Shown: positions 51,861 to 61,731, numbered from the stretch's first letter. The stretch is DNA of 64,000 bases from Neisseria sp. (GCF_030527965.1 NZ_JAUMZU010000014.1:1-64000), one strand, 5' to 3'. Notes: generated by a model not told the origin, from the letters alone. Program-made: numbers and translations.

Positions 51861-54197
51861 ATGAAATCCCGCCATTTCTACACTGCTTTTATCTTACTTT
51901 CCTGCATTTTTCTCGCCTATTTCATGTTGGCGAAAAATTGGTTGAAAACTGATTTTACTGCGTTATTGCCGCAGGAAGAGCGGCCGGATGTGGTCTTGCA
52001 GGCCGCGCAAACGGCCAATGAAGCGCAGTTGAATGAGCAGGTGGTGTTGCTGGCGGGCAGCACAGATGCGGAAAAAGCGTTTCAGACAGCTTCCGAAATC
52101 GCAAAGCTGTGGCGGCAAAGCAAAGTGTTTGCCGAAGTGAATAGCAGTATCGAGCCGGATTTGAATCAAGTGCGCGCCGATGTGCAGCATTTGGGCTTGG
52201 CCGTGCTGCCGCCCGAGCAGCGGCAGGCTTTGTTTGAGCAGCCGAAGCATTATTTTCAAGAACGTGCGGAAGCGGTTGTCAATCCGTTTGCCGCGCCGTC
52301 TCCATTAACGTTGGAACAGGATTGGCTGGGATTCGGCCGCTTTGTTACCGAGCGCGCCCGTCCGCAAAGCAAATTACAGTGGAATGCTGACAACGGCATG
52401 TTGTTTACCGAAGACGAACAAGGCAAAACTTGGGTTTGGCTGCGCGGCAAAATGCCCGCGGGTAATAATTTTGCCAAGGGCAGCGAAGGCCTTTTGCCTT
52501 TGTTGCAGCAAAGTAAGGAATTGGCGGCTAAAAACGGCGTGGATACGCTGAACGCCGGCGGGGCGGTGTTTGCTGCGGTTTCGAAAGCGGATGCCGAGCG
52601 GGAAAGCAAATTGATGAGCATAGCGGGGTTGCTGCTGACCTTTGCCTTGTTGCTGTGGGTGTTTCGCAGTGCGCGTGTTTTCTGGCTGGCCTTACCGCTG
52701 GCTGCCGGTATGTTGGTTGGTTTGGCCGCGGTTTTGCTGGTGTTCGGCGAAGTGCATATTTTAACGATTGTGATCGGCACGAGCTTGGTGGGTATGCTGG
52801 TTGATTTTCCGTTGCATTGGCTGACGCCGTCGCAGTTTGGCGCGCAGGGCCGCAGACTGACCGATTGGCAGCCCGAATCGGCGATGCGGCAGGTGTTACC
52901 GACGTTTGCCGTGAGTTTGCTGATTACGGTGGCCGGTTATGCGTTTCTTTGGTTTACGCCGTTGCCGATATTAAGGCAGACGGCCGTATTCTCAGGGTGT
53001 GCCCTTTTGGGGGCGTTTGGTGCCACGGTTTTGTGGCTGCCGCCGTTATTTGCCGGCTATCGGGTGCGAAGCGTGTCGTTTGCCGGATGGATGGTGCGGC
53101 TTGCCGGTTTGTCCGGCCGTATTAAAGCGCGTTTGCATCGTAGGGGTTGGTGGATTGTCGGCGGGATTTTTTTAGCCGTGGGTTTGTGGCGCAGCGATTG
53201 GCGCGACGATGTGCGTCAATGGGTCAATTTATCGTCTGAAATGTTGGCTCAGGTGCAACAAATCGGCCAACTTTCCGGTATGGATTTCAGCGGTCAATAT
53301 CTGGTTGTGGAAGCGGCGAGTGAGGATGCGTTATTGCAGAAAAGCGCTGAAGTCAATCGGGTTTTACGCCCTTTGATTGCTCAGGGTAAATTGGCCGGCA
53401 CGCAATCGTTAGATCAATGGCTGCTGCCGACGACAGAGCAGCAAAAACTGCATAACCGCTTGCACGAGCTGGCTAAGTTGCCTGAATCGTGGCAGCCGAT
53501 GCGCGCAATCGGAGTGCCGCGGGAAACCATGCGTAATGCGCTGAATCATGCGGCTGAAATGCCGGTGCTGACTTTGGCTGAGGGTATTAGGCCTGCTTTG
53601 GCCGAAGCGTGGCGGCCTTTGTATCTGGGGCAGGTGGCGCCCGGTCGGTTTGCGGCCGTGATGCGGTTAAACGGTATGAAAGATGCGCCCGCGGTTCAGA
53701 CAGGCATTCAAGGGCTGGCCGGCGTGCATTGGGCGGATAGTCGCAGTCATCTGAACATGTTGTTTCATCAAACCCGTAATCAGGCCGCATGGTTGAAGCT
53801 GGCCTCGTATACTTTGGCGTGGCTGTTGTTGTGGCGGATTTTTGGCGTTAGGCAAGGGATTAAAGTGCTGGCAGTGCCCTTACTGGCCGCGGTGGGAACG
53901 GTGGCGGTTTTGGGCTGGTGCGGCATTCCCGTCAGTTTGTTTGCCATGTTCGGTTTGTTGTTGGTTTCAGCCATCGGGGTTGACTATGCGGTTTATGCGG
54001 TGGCCGCCAAGCATAGCGCTCCCGCACGGCTCGGCGGCATGTTGCTGGCGGCGCTGACAACGGGCATTTCTTTTGTGCTGCTCGGTATGAGCAGCACGCC
54101 GGCGGTTGCGGCCTTTGGTTTGACGGTTACTGTGGGCGTGTTGTTGAACTTATGGTTGGCGGCTTGGTTGCTGGAAGAGCATGACCCTGTTGGTTGA
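51861..54197 (+). CDS. MMPL/RND-type exporter (aryl polyene type)
   Basis: A 778-residue inner-membrane transporter with the MMPL layout: an N-terminal helix, a periplasmic domain (about residues 30-245), a block of transmembrane helices (250-410), a second periplasmic domain (430-620) and a second helix block (620-770). DFPLHWLTPSQFGAQGRR and VDYAVYAVAAKHS mark helix 4-type positions, with aspartates typical of proton-driven members. Such exporters sit beside LolA-like, acyltransferase and GT2 genes in aryl polyene clusters and are thought to move the lipid across the envelope. Here the gene is alone; that set lies about 21 kb upstream. An uptake sequence directly precedes the ATG, and another is in frame near 53695. 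Confidence 0.85.
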   Translation: MKSRHFYTAFILLSCIFLAYFMLAKNWLKTDFTALLPQEERPDVVLQAAQTANEAQLNEQVVLLAGSTDAEKAFQTASEIAKLWRQSKVFAEVNSSIEPDLNQVRADVQHLGLAVLPPEQRQALFEQPKHYFQERAEAVVNPFAAPSPLTLEQDWLGFGRFVTERARPQSKLQWNADNGMLFTEDEQGKTWVWLRGKMPAGNNFAKGSEGLLPLLQQSKELAAKNGVDTLNAGGAVFAAVSKADAERESKLMSIAGLLLTFALLLWVFRSARVFWLALPLAAGMLVGLAAVLLVFGEVHILTIVIGTSLVGMLVDFPLHWLTPSQFGAQGRRLTDWQPESAMRQVLPTFAVSLLITVAGYAFLWFTPLPILRQTAVFSGCALLGAFGATVLWLPPLFAGYRVRSVSFAGWMVRLAGLSGRIKARLHRRGWWIVGGIFLAVGLWRSDWRDDVRQWVNLSSEMLAQVQQIGQLSGMDFSGQYLVVEAASEDALLQKSAEVNRVLRPLIAQGKLAGTQSLDQWLLPTTEQQKLHNRLHELAKLPESWQPMRAIGVPRETMRNALNHAAEMPVLTLAEGIRPALAEAWRPLYLGQVAPGRFAAVMRLNGMKDAPAVQTGIQGLAGVHWADSRSHLNMLFHQTRNQAAWLKLASYTLAWLLLWRIFGVRQGIKVLAVPLLAAVGTVAVLGWCGIPVSLFAMFGLLLVSAIGVDYAVYAVAAKHSAPARLGGMLLAALTTGISFVLLGMSSTPAVAAFGLTVTVGVLLNLWLAAWLLEEHDPVG

Positions 54198-54298
54198 GGC
54201 GGTTATGCCTGTCTGAAAAATAACTGCTTGTAATAAAAGAGCGTGTCGGGTAATAAAACGATATAATTCAAATTTTTCCGTATTTGAGTGTTTCAAAA

Positions 54299-55165
54299 AT
54301 GTCTGTTTCCTTGGTTGCACGCATTGAATCGATTTTGCCGCAAACCCAATGCCGTGAGTGTGGTTATGAGGGTTGCAAACCGTATGCCCAAGCATTGGCT
54401 CAGGGCGGGGCGGCGGTTAATTTGTGTGCGCCCGGCGGAAATGAGGTCATGCTTGATATTGCGGCTTTGCTTGAGCGACCTGCCAAGGTACCGGAAAAAA
54501 ATCAGCCCAAAGCATTGGCGTGGATAGACGAGGCGGCGTGCATCGGTTGCACGGCCTGCATCCGAGCCTGCCCTGTCGATGCGATTATGGGTGCGGCTAA
54601 GCAAATGCATACCGTCATCGCTACCGAATGCACGGGCTGCGGCTTGTGCGTGGCCCCCTGTCCTGTCGATTGCATTGATATGCAGCCGGTTGACGCCGAT
54701 TATTTACCACAGGCGGGATATTCGGCGCAAACTCTTGAGCCGCGTTTTGCGGCGGCGGCTCATGCCAAAGCGCGTTATGAGTGGCATCAGGCACGTAAAA
54801 TCCGTGATGCAGCCGAACGCAAAGCGTATTTGGCAGAGAAAGAGGCTCATGCCAAAGCGCGCATGAGCAATAAGTCAGTCGAATCCGCTGTGCCAGCCGC
54901 ACCGAAAGCAACTTTCAATCCGGCCGATTTAATCGCCCAAGCAATGGCTCGCGCCCAAGTGCAGCAAACCCGCCGTGTTGTCCCGTCTAATCGAGAAGCT
55001 TTTAAAGAACAGCAAATTAAAGAGGCGCAGGAAAAAGCCGCTTATCGTCGTGCGTTGCGCGATGTGAAATATGGTGATGAAGAGACGAAAAATGCCGCCA
55101 TAGAATACTTGCGCGCGCATAAAGCGGCACAAGAAGCGAAGATGCAAGATGCGCAGCAAGGCTGA
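54299..55165 (+). CDS. RnfB/RsxB-like ferredoxin protein (orphan)
   Basis: The 288-residue protein begins with the four-cysteine Fe-S motif of RnfB ([31 protein letters not shown]), then two 4Fe-4S ferredoxin motifs: [16 protein letters not shown] and [16 protein letters not shown]. Unlike classical RnfB it lacks the N-terminal membrane helix, and it has a long Ala/Lys/Glu/Arg-rich C-terminal extension (about residues 160-288), partly repetitive ([13 protein letters not shown] and [10 protein letters not shown]), likely helical. No other rnf genes are nearby. It probably works as a soluble electron carrier. The ATG at 54299 begins the family sequence; a GTG 5 codons before is less likely. Confidence 0.88.
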   Translation: MSVSLVARIESILPQTQCRECGYEGCKPYAQALAQGGAAVNLCAPGGNEVMLDIAALLERPAKVPEKNQPKALAWIDEAACIGCTACIRACPVDAIMGAAKQMHTVIATECTGCGLCVAPCPVDCIDMQPVDADYLPQAGYSAQTLEPRFAAAAHAKARYEWHQARKIRDAAERKAYLAEKEAHAKARMSNKSVESAVPAAPKATFNPADLIAQAMARAQVQQTRRVVPSNREAFKEQQIKEAQEKAAYRRALRDVKYGDEETKNAAIEYLRAHKAAQEAKMQDAQQG

Positions 55166-55206
55166 GCCGAATGCCTGTCTGAAAAACAAATTATCCAAGG
55201 AAAAAC

Positions 55207-55761
55207 ATGCTGCCTTTTGATTCGCAGGCCAAAAAGTTTTTGTCCTCATTGCTCGACCCAAAATCAGAAACCGGCCGCACCATGCGGTTGGACGAGACTC
55301 AAGCGTTTATGCTCGCTTTGCTGAGCGGGCCTGATAAAACCGAACCGCATATCTGGCTGCCCGAAGTATTGGGCGAAGAAGAACAGTTCAGCCGAAACGA
55401 AATTGAAGAAATTCAGATGTTGGTATTGCGGCTGGCATTCGATTTGAAAAAACGATTGGATGCGGGCGAACTGCCGGTTTTGCTGCTTTATGACGACGAA
55501 TATGGCAAAAGCGATTTCTATACTTGGTGCAATGCCTATCTCTATGCTTTGGATGTCGTGAAAACCGATTGGTTTGAAAAAGCGGCAGACGATGATTTTG
55601 AAGATTTGTTTTACCCGGTCATGGCGCTGGCCGGCATGTACGACGATTATCAGGACGGGCAGGCCGTGCTCAACCTGACCGATGAAGACATGACGCAGCT
55701 TGAAGGCGAGTTGCCGTACGCTTTGCGTGAAATTTATAATTATTGGCACAAACGCGGTTAA
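55207..55761 (+). CDS. UPF0149 (YecA/YgfB) family protein
   Basis: The 184-residue acidic protein matches the UPF0149 family. The second half, FYTWCNAYLYALDVVKTDWFEKAADDDFEDLFYPVMALAGM, carries the conserved WCxAYLxG-like segment, although some conserved glycines differ. The C-terminus lacks the SEC-C zinc motif, so it is the YgfB-like short type. The function is undefined; a Pseudomonas relative affects expression of antimicrobial resistance genes. It follows the RnfB-like gene by 41 bases with one uptake sequence between, and an AAGGAAAAAC ribosome site precedes the ATG. Confidence 0.82.
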   Translation: MLPFDSQAKKFLSSLLDPKSETGRTMRLDETQAFMLALLSGPDKTEPHIWLPEVLGEEEQFSRNEIEEIQMLVLRLAFDLKKRLDAGELPVLLLYDDEYGKSDFYTWCNAYLYALDVVKTDWFEKAADDDFEDLFYPVMALAGMYDDYQDGQAVLNLTDEDMTQLEGELPYALREIYNYWHKRG

Positions 55762-55767
55762 ACCTTT

Positions 55768-55812
55768 GAATGCCTGTCTGAAAAACGCTGAATGCTTTTC
55801 AGACAGGCATTC
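55768..55812 (+). terminator. DUS-pair terminator with long arms
   Basis: Seventeen-base perfect arms (55768-55784 and 55796-55812), each containing an uptake sequence, follow the UPF0149 family gene. Confidence 0.88.
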
Positions 55813-55897
55813 AGAAGCAGTTATCGTAAAAGGCTGGTTTCTAACTTAAGACTAAATCCTCTATAATGGCAGCATTACCAAGAATGTTGCCCGTTTT

Positions 55898-57031
55898 ATG
55901 AACGCCCAAACCGAACGTTTTACCGCCCCTGATTATGCCAACCACAGCCCTTTGACCTGGTATCAGGCTGCATCGAATCAGCCGGGCTTTATCCAAGACG
56001 GAGCTCAGAAAAAGGCCATCGAATACCTTGATCGTTTGTGGACCGAACTGATGATGTTCAAGCGCAAGCGAAACCGTTTTCTGGGGCGCAGCCTGCGTTC
56101 GCCGCAACTGCCGAAAGGCCTGTATTTTTACGGCGGCGTCGGCAGAGGCAAAAGCTTTCTGATGGATGCGTTTTACGGATGCCTGCCTTATCGCCGCAAA
56201 CGTCGCGTTCATTTCCATGCGTTTATGGCGGAAATTCACCAGCGTCTGCGCGGTCTGAAAAGCGAAACCAATCCCTTAAAAGCGGTTGCGGCCGAAATTG
56301 CCAAAGAGACGCGCGTTTTGTGTTTCGACGAATTCCATGTCAGCGATATTGCCGATGCCATGATTCTGGGGCGGTTGCTGGAAAACCTGTTTAATGAAGG
56401 CGTCGTGTTGGTGGCAACTTCTAACTACGCACCGTCGGAACTTTATCCGCAAGGGCAAAACCGCAGCAGCTTTCTGCCAACCATCGCATTGCTGGAAGAC
56501 AAACTAACCATTTTAAATGTAGACGGCGGAGAAGATTACCGTTTGCGCACACTAAGCCCGGCGGAAGTTTTTTACATTCCGGCCAACGAGCAGAATGAAG
56601 CAAAATTGGCCGCCTTGTTTAGCCAGGTTACCGCCGCTCAGAAGCCTTTGGACATCAACATTAAGATTCACGGTCGGGATTTGGTTTGCAAAGGTCGCAC
56701 TGAACGGGTGATCTGGTTTGATTTTCAAACTTTGTGTTTCGGCCCGCGTTCACAGGCGGATTATCTTTATCTGGCCGAACATTATCAAATGGTCTTTATC
56801 TCCGGCATAGAAAAGCTGACGCCAGACAAACGATCGGAAGCCCGTCGATTAACTTGGCTGATTGACGTTTTTTACGACTATAGAGTGAAACTGTGTGCCA
56901 CGAGTCAGGTTCCGGCAGAAGAAATTTATACCGAAGGTGATTTCGCCAATGAGTTCGTGCGCACGGTAAGCCGCATGGTAGAAATGCAGTCGGAAGAATA
57001 TCTGGCATTGCCTCATCTGACTTTGATCTGA
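55898..57031 (+). CDS. zapE: Cell division ATPase ZapE (AFG1 family)
   Basis: ZapE is an AFG1-like ATPase that associates with the Z-ring at constriction in E. coli. The 377-residue protein has Walker A GGVGRGKSFLMDAFYG near residue 80, the conserved HFHAFMAEIHQRL, Walker B VLCFDEFHVSDIADAMILGRLLENLF, and sensor VLVATSNYAPSELYP. DFQTLCFGPRSQADYL and the C-terminal RRLTWLIDVFYDYRVKL complete the family pattern. The start at 55898 is an ATG with MNAQTERFTAPDYAN. It precedes ndk by 116 bases, enough for an independent ndk promoter. Confidence 0.94.
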   Translation: MNAQTERFTAPDYANHSPLTWYQAASNQPGFIQDGAQKKAIEYLDRLWTELMMFKRKRNRFLGRSLRSPQLPKGLYFYGGVGRGKSFLMDAFYGCLPYRRKRRVHFHAFMAEIHQRLRGLKSETNPLKAVAAEIAKETRVLCFDEFHVSDIADAMILGRLLENLFNEGVVLVATSNYAPSELYPQGQNRSSFLPTIALLEDKLTILNVDGGEDYRLRTLSPAEVFYIPANEQNEAKLAALFSQVTAAQKPLDINIKIHGRDLVCKGRTERVIWFDFQTLCFGPRSQADYLYLAEHYQMVFISGIEKLTPDKRSEARRLTWLIDVFYDYRVKLCATSQVPAEEIYTEGDFANEFVRTVSRMVEMQSEEYLALPHLTLI

Positions 57032-57147
57032 GCGGGCAGGCAAACATTTTGCAAAATTTACCACAGACACCCTGTCAATCTTGTACAATACACAACTTTG
57101 CTTTTCCAAGCCAAGCGGTTTTATATCAATAAATTAAAGGAGCAACT

Positions 57148-57573
57148 ATGGCCATTCAACGTACTTTTTCCATCGTCAAACCCGACGCCGTAGGCAAAAA
57201 TACCATCGGTGCGATTTACAACCGTTTTGAAGAAAACGGTTTACGTATCGTTGCCGCAAAAATGAAGCATTTGACTCAAAAAGAAGCTGAAGATTTTTAT
57301 GCCATTCACAAAGAGCGCCCGTTTTTCCAAGAATTGGTTGCTTTTATGACCAGCGGCCCGGTGATGTTGCAGGTTTTGGAAGGCGAAAATGCCGTAGCCA
57401 AAAACCGTGAGATTATGGGCGCCACTAACCCGGCAGAAGCTGCGCCCGGTACCATCCGCGCCGATTTTGCCGCTTCTGTAGGCGAAAACGCGGTACACGG
57501 TTCAGACAGCCTTGAAAACGCAGCAATCGAAATTGCTTATTTTTTCAGCCAAAGCGAAATTTGCACGCGCTAA
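57148..57573 (+). CDS. ndk: Nucleoside diphosphate kinase
   Basis: Ndk balances nucleoside triphosphate pools by phosphate exchange through a phosphohistidine. The 141-residue protein is canonical: [63 protein letters not shown], and the active site [20 protein letters not shown] with the catalytic His near residue 117. An AAGGAGC ribosome site precedes the ATG. The terminator that follows contains a variant uptake-like sequence that differs from the rest of the window. Confidence 0.98.
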   Translation: MAIQRTFSIVKPDAVGKNTIGAIYNRFEENGLRIVAAKMKHLTQKEAEDFYAIHKERPFFQELVAFMTSGPVMLQVLEGENAVAKNREIMGATNPAEAAPGTIRADFAASVGENAVHGSDSLENAAIEIAYFFSQSEICTR

Positions 57574-57595
57574 GCTTATCGTGTGCACATGCCAG

Positions 57596-57621
57596 AGGCT
57601 GCCTGATTTTTCCGGCAGCCT
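57596..57621 (+). terminator. ndk terminator with atypical DUS-like arms
   Basis: An 8-base stem (57596-57603 with 57614-57621) follows ndk. The left arm continues as AGGCTGCCTGAT, an 11 of 12 match to the AG-simDUS dialect (AGGCTGCCTGAA) of Simonsiella, not to the local dialect. Confidence 0.7.
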
Positions 57622-57639
57622 AAAGGTTTTTAAACATAT

Positions 57640-58728
57640 ATGAAAACCAATCTATTAGATTACGATTTAAACGGTTTGACCCAGCATTTTGCCGAAATGG
57701 GCGAAAAGCCTTTTCGTGCCAAGCAAGTTATGCGCTGGATGCACCAAGCAGGAGCATCTGATTTTAGCGAGATGACTGATCTGGCTAAATCTTTGCGTAC
57801 CAAACTTCAGGAAAAAGCCACCGTCGGCGTGCCGGCACTGATGGCTGCGCAAGAGTCGAAAGACGGTACGCGTAAGTGGTTGCTGGATGTGGGAACAGGC
57901 AATGGCGTGGAAACCGTATTCATTCCTGAAACCGAACGGGGTACTTTGTGCATTTCATCTCAAGTGGGCTGTGCGCTGGAGTGCACTTTTTGCTCGACCG
58001 GCCGGCAAGGCTTCAACCGCAATCTGAACGTGGCAGAAATTATCGGCCAATTGTGGTGGGCGAATAAAGCGTTGGGCGTTACACCGCGAAATGAGCGTGT
58101 GATTTCCAACGTGGTGATGATGGGCATGGGCGAACCTTTGGCCAATTTTAACCATGTGGTAACGGCACTGGCGATTATGCTGGATGATCACGGATATGGC
58201 TTATCGCGCCGTCGCGTTACTGTATCCACTTCAGGCATGGTACCTCAGATGGATCGGTTGAAAGAAGAAATGCCGGTGGCTCTGGCAGTTTCTTTGCATG
58301 CTTCAAATGATGCGGTACGGGATGAAATCGTGCCTTTGAATAAAAAATATCCGTTAAAAGAATTGATGGCTGCCTGCCAACGTTATTTGGTCAAGGCTCC
58401 GCGTGATTTTATTACATTTGAATATGTGATGTTGGATGGCATTAACGACAAACCTCAGCATGCGCGGGAATTGGTGGCATTGGTTAAAGATGTGCCTTGT
58501 AAATTTAATTTGATTCCGTTCAACCCGTTTCCGAACTCGGGTTATGAACGTTCGAAGCATGATGCCATCCGCACATTCAGAGAAATCTTGCAGGAAGCAG
58601 GCTTTGTCGTCACCGTACGTAAAACGCGCGGTGATGATATTGATGCGGCTTGCGGTCAATTGGCAGGTCAGGTCAAAGACAAAACCCGCCGTCAGCAAAA
58701 ATGGCAGCAACTGTTGGTGCAACAGTAA
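57640..58728 (+). CDS. rlmN: 23S rRNA/tRNA adenine-C2 methyltransferase RlmN
   Basis: RlmN is a radical SAM enzyme that methylates A2503 of 23S rRNA and A37 of some tRNAs. The 362-residue protein has an N-terminal accessory domain (residues 1-90) and the cluster-binding motif [19 protein letters not shown] (Cys-x3-Cys-x2-Cys) near residue 110. [14 protein letters not shown] and [21 protein letters not shown] follow, and a C-terminal cysteine near residue 343 ([14 protein letters not shown]) is the methyl-carrying one. It starts the rlmN-pilW-rodZ-ispG series, 17 bases before pilW. Confidence 0.97.
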   Translation: MKTNLLDYDLNGLTQHFAEMGEKPFRAKQVMRWMHQAGASDFSEMTDLAKSLRTKLQEKATVGVPALMAAQESKDGTRKWLLDVGTGNGVETVFIPETERGTLCISSQVGCALECTFCSTGRQGFNRNLNVAEIIGQLWWANKALGVTPRNERVISNVVMMGMGEPLANFNHVVTALAIMLDDHGYGLSRRRVTVSTSGMVPQMDRLKEEMPVALAVSLHASNDAVRDEIVPLNKKYPLKELMAACQRYLVKAPRDFITFEYVMLDGINDKPQHARELVALVKDVPCKFNLIPFNPFPNSGYERSKHDAIRTFREILQEAGFVVTVRKTRGDDIDAACGQLAGQVKDKTRRQQKWQQLLVQQ

Positions 58729-58745
58729 AAATCGAGGTGAAGGTA

Positions 58746-59510
58746 ATGAAGAAAATATGGGTTCCCGTGTTATTGGCCGTTATGTTGAGTGCCTGTAATA
58801 GCAGCAAGCTAAAGCAACCAAGCGCAAAAGAGCGCGCGGTTGAGGTATCGCAAATCAAAACCCAATTGGCTGTTGAATACATGCGTGCTAAAGACTATCG
58901 CCAAGCAATCGTCAGCATCGAGGATGCTTTGAAGGCAGATAGTAAAAATCAGACGGCTTGGTTAATCCGCGCTCAGATTTACCAGTTTTTGAAAGTGCCC
59001 GATCAAGCTCAGGAAAGCTTTTTGAAGGCTTTGGCGATTAAACCGGATAGTGCTGAAATTAATAATAACTACGGTTGGTTTTTGTGCAGTATGAAGAACG
59101 AGCCAAATGCTTCGCTGCCGCATTTTGACAAAGCTCTGGCTGATCCGACTTACCCCACACCGTTTATTGCCTATCTGAACAAAGGCATATGCAGCGCTAA
59201 AATGGGTCAATATTCTTTGGCACAAGCTTATTTGGAGCGGGCAATCGCTACTTCGCCGGATTTTGTGCCTGCAGTTAAAGAGTTGGCGCGAACCAAATTG
59301 ATGGCCGGTGAATTGAACGAAGCAGATAGATACTTCCGTCAATATCAAAGCAGAGTGGAAATATTGTCGGCCGACGACTTACTATTGGGTTGGAAATTAT
59401 CCAAAGCAATGGGTAACGGGCAGGCGGCTTATGAGTATGAAGCGCAACTGCGTTCCCTCTACCCGTATTCAGATGAGCTGGAATCGATTACCGGCGGAAA
59501 AATACAATAA
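58746..59510 (+). CDS. pilW: Type IV pilus biogenesis lipoprotein PilW/PilF
   Basis: PilW (PilF in Pseudomonas) is an outer membrane lipoprotein that stabilises PilQ secretin multimers and pili. The 254-residue protein has a lipoprotein signal with lipobox LSAC (residues 1-17) and about six tetratricopeptide repeats: QLAVEYMRAKDYRQAIVSIEDALKADSKNQTAWLIRAQIYQFLK and the following blocks. The start at 58746 has GAGGTGAAGG upstream and begins the signal peptide. It is located, as usual, between rlmN and rodZ. Type IV pili support DNA uptake, so this gene ties in with the ComP-like gene in the window. Confidence 0.94.
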   Translation: MKKIWVPVLLAVMLSACNSSKLKQPSAKERAVEVSQIKTQLAVEYMRAKDYRQAIVSIEDALKADSKNQTAWLIRAQIYQFLKVPDQAQESFLKALAIKPDSAEINNNYGWFLCSMKNEPNASLPHFDKALADPTYPTPFIAYLNKGICSAKMGQYSLAQAYLERAIATSPDFVPAVKELARTKLMAGELNEADRYFRQYQSRVEILSADDLLLGWKLSKAMGNGQAAYEYEAQLRSLYPYSDELESITGGKIQ

Positions 59511-59528
59511 AACCGAGAGAGATGAACT

Positions 59529-60380
59529 ATGAATATTAACCCGGACGCTAAAGAACTGGGAAAAATGCTGGCGACCTTGCGTGAGCAAAAAGGCATGAGT
59601 CTGACTGATGTTGCCGACCGTTTGAAGCTGCCGACCGACAAGGTAGCTGCCTTGGAAGCCGGCAATTATCATTTATTGCCCGATATGGTGTTCGTGCGCG
59701 GATTTCTCCGTTCTTACGGCCGTTTGGTACAGGCGGAAGAAGGCCCGTTCATGTTGTTGCTGGATAAAGCCGCGCCGGTTTCCGAAAAAAATATTTTTAG
59801 TGATTATAAAGCGACACACAACAAGAAAAATTATGCCTATCTGGAAGAGAAAAAAAGTTTTCCTGGTTGGGTCATCGGCGTGTTTGCAGCGGCGGTGGCT
59901 GTAGGCGGCGTTTATATCTGGCAAAACAAATCTGCCAACCAACAGGCCGAGGATACCATTCAATCTCAATCGTCTGCGGAACAAGCGCTGGATAAAGCGA
60001 CAGAATTGAAGCAGAAGAATGTTGCGGTGGTGCCGCTGGAAGATAATCGTGCCGCATCGGCAGCGTCGGCCACGCCGGTTACCGCTGCTGCATCTGCCGC
60101 TTCCAGCCCTGATGCAGAGGCGCCGTTGGTTGTGGCTCCGGACGAGTTGTATATCAAAACCCGTTACCGTACTAAATTGCTGGTAAAAGATAAAACAGGG
60201 GCTGAACTGATTAATCAGATTGTATCTGCCGGTAGCGAGCATCGGTTTAAAGGCAATGCGCCGTATGATGTCCGCATCGGTGTGGCACACGGCAGTATCG
60301 TCAATTTCGGCGGTAAGGAAATCAACTGGGCGCCGTATCTGATTGGCCGCACAACTGCTGCATTCAAAGCAGGACAATAA
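59529..60380 (+). CDS. rodZ: RodZ-like helix-turn-helix membrane protein
   Basis: RodZ links MreB to the inner membrane and shapes rod cells. The 283-residue protein has a cytoplasmic helix-turn-helix domain (residues 8-70: [43 protein letters not shown]), a transmembrane helix (about residues 116-133), an Ala/Ser/Pro-rich periplasmic linker (residues 175-200) and a C-terminal DUF4115-type beta domain (210-283). No mreB lies here. Cell shape cannot be deduced from this gene alone. It follows pilW by 18 bases and precedes ispG by 16, so it is operonic. Confidence 0.93.
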   Translation: MNINPDAKELGKMLATLREQKGMSLTDVADRLKLPTDKVAALEAGNYHLLPDMVFVRGFLRSYGRLVQAEEGPFMLLLDKAAPVSEKNIFSDYKATHNKKNYAYLEEKKSFPGWVIGVFAAAVAVGGVYIWQNKSANQQAEDTIQSQSSAEQALDKATELKQKNVAVVPLEDNRAASAASATPVTAAASAASSPDAEAPLVVAPDELYIKTRYRTKLLVKDKTGAELINQIVSAGSEHRFKGNAPYDVRIGVAHGSIVNFGGKEINWAPYLIGRTTAAFKAGQ

Positions 60381-60396
60381 AAACAGGTTTATAAAA

Positions 60397-61674
60397 ATGA
60401 GCCAACAAACCATTAAACGCCGCAAAACGCATCAAGTAAAGATTGACCATCTGACCGTGGGTTCCGATGCCCCGATTATCGTGCAATCTATGACCAACAC
60501 GGATACCGCCGATGCGGAAGCGACTGCCTTGCAGGTAAAAGAGCTTTCCGATGCAGGATCGGAAATGGTTCGGATAACGGTCAATAGCCCTGAAGCGGCT
60601 TCCAAAGTGGGCGAGATAAGACAGCGCCTAGACGACATGGGCTGTAATACTCCGCTGATCGGCGATTTCCATTTCAACGGCGAGCGTTTGCTGGCTGAAT
60701 TTCCTGATTGTGCCAAAGCGTTGTCGAAATACCGGATTAACCCGGGTAATGTTGGCAAAGGCGCTAAAGGCGATGAAAAATTCGCTTATATGATTCGCAC
60801 GGCCGCGGAATATGATAAAGCGGTGCGTATCGGCGTGAACTGGGGCTCGTTGGATCAGAGTTTGGCCAAGCGCATGATGGATGCGAATCTGGCCGCCGAG
60901 ATACCCAAAACGCCTGATGAAGTGATGAAGGAAGCGTTGATTGTATCGGCTCTCGAATCGGCACAGAAAGCAGAGGGCCTAGGCCTGTCTGAAAATAAAA
61001 TCATCCTTTCTTGTAAAGTGAGTTCGGTGCAGGATTTGATTCAGGTTTATCGGGATTTGGGCAGCCGTTGCCAATATCCGCTGCATCTGGGATTAACTGA
61101 AGCGGGTATGGGAAGCAAAGGCATCGTTGCTTCGACTGCAGCCCTTTCCGTATTGTTGCAAGAAGGCATCGGCGATACCATCCGTATTTCTTTAACGCCG
61201 GAGCCCGGTAGTTCGCGTACGCAAGAAGTGGTGGTAGGGCAGGAAATTTTGCAAACTATGGGGCTGCGTTCTTTTACCCCTATGGTTACCGCATGCCCCG
61301 GTTGCGGGCGTACGACCAGTACGGTATTTCAGGAATTGGCACAAGACATCCAGCGTTATTTGCGCGAGCAGATGATCGTTTGGCGCTTTCAATATCCCGG
61401 AGTGGAAAATCTGAACGTGGCCGTGATGGGTTGTGTGGTTAACGGCCCCGGCGAGAGCAAGTTGGCCGATATCGGCATCAGTCTGCCGGGTACGGGTGAA
61501 ACGCCGATTGCTCCGGTTTATGTTGACGGCGAGCGAAAAGTGACCTTGAAGGGCGACAATATGGCGATTGAATTCTTGGCGATTGTGAAAGAGTATGTGG
61601 AAGCCAATTACGGTGAAAACGGTAAAAAGCGCGGCATGACCAGCCGTGTGATTCCGATTCAGGCTGCTAAATAG
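60397..61674 (+). CDS. ispG: 4-hydroxy-3-methylbut-2-enyl diphosphate synthase IspG
   Basis: IspG (GcpE) is the penultimate enzyme of the MEP isoprenoid pathway and carries a 4Fe-4S cluster. The 425-residue protein has the TIM-barrel part starting [32 protein letters not shown], and the cluster cysteines in [12 protein letters not shown] and [19 protein letters not shown] near the C-terminus. The ATG at 60397 gives the normal N-terminus. An uptake sequence (60982-60993) is read in frame as GLSENK, in what appears to be a surface loop. A DUS-pair terminator follows. Confidence 0.97.
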   Translation: MSQQTIKRRKTHQVKIDHLTVGSDAPIIVQSMTNTDTADAEATALQVKELSDAGSEMVRITVNSPEAASKVGEIRQRLDDMGCNTPLIGDFHFNGERLLAEFPDCAKALSKYRINPGNVGKGAKGDEKFAYMIRTAAEYDKAVRIGVNWGSLDQSLAKRMMDANLAAEIPKTPDEVMKEALIVSALESAQKAEGLGLSENKIILSCKVSSVQDLIQVYRDLGSRCQYPLHLGLTEAGMGSKGIVASTAALSVLLQEGIGDTIRISLTPEPGSSRTQEVVVGQEILQTMGLRSFTPMVTACPGCGRTTSTVFQELAQDIQRYLREQMIVWRFQYPGVENLNVAVMGCVVNGPGESKLADIGISLPGTGETPIAPVYVDGERKVTLKGDNMAIEFLAIVKEYVEANYGENGKKRGMTSRVIPIQAAK

Positions 61675-61687
61675 TTTGCGTGATACC

Positions 61688-61731
61688 AGCCTGTCTGAAA
61701 AATTCTGTCGCTGTTTTTTCAGACAGGCATT
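61688..61731 (+). terminator. DUS-pair terminator after ispG
   Basis: Fourteen-base arms (61689-61702 and 61715-61728) with a T-rich flank lie between ispG and hisS. Confidence 0.85.
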
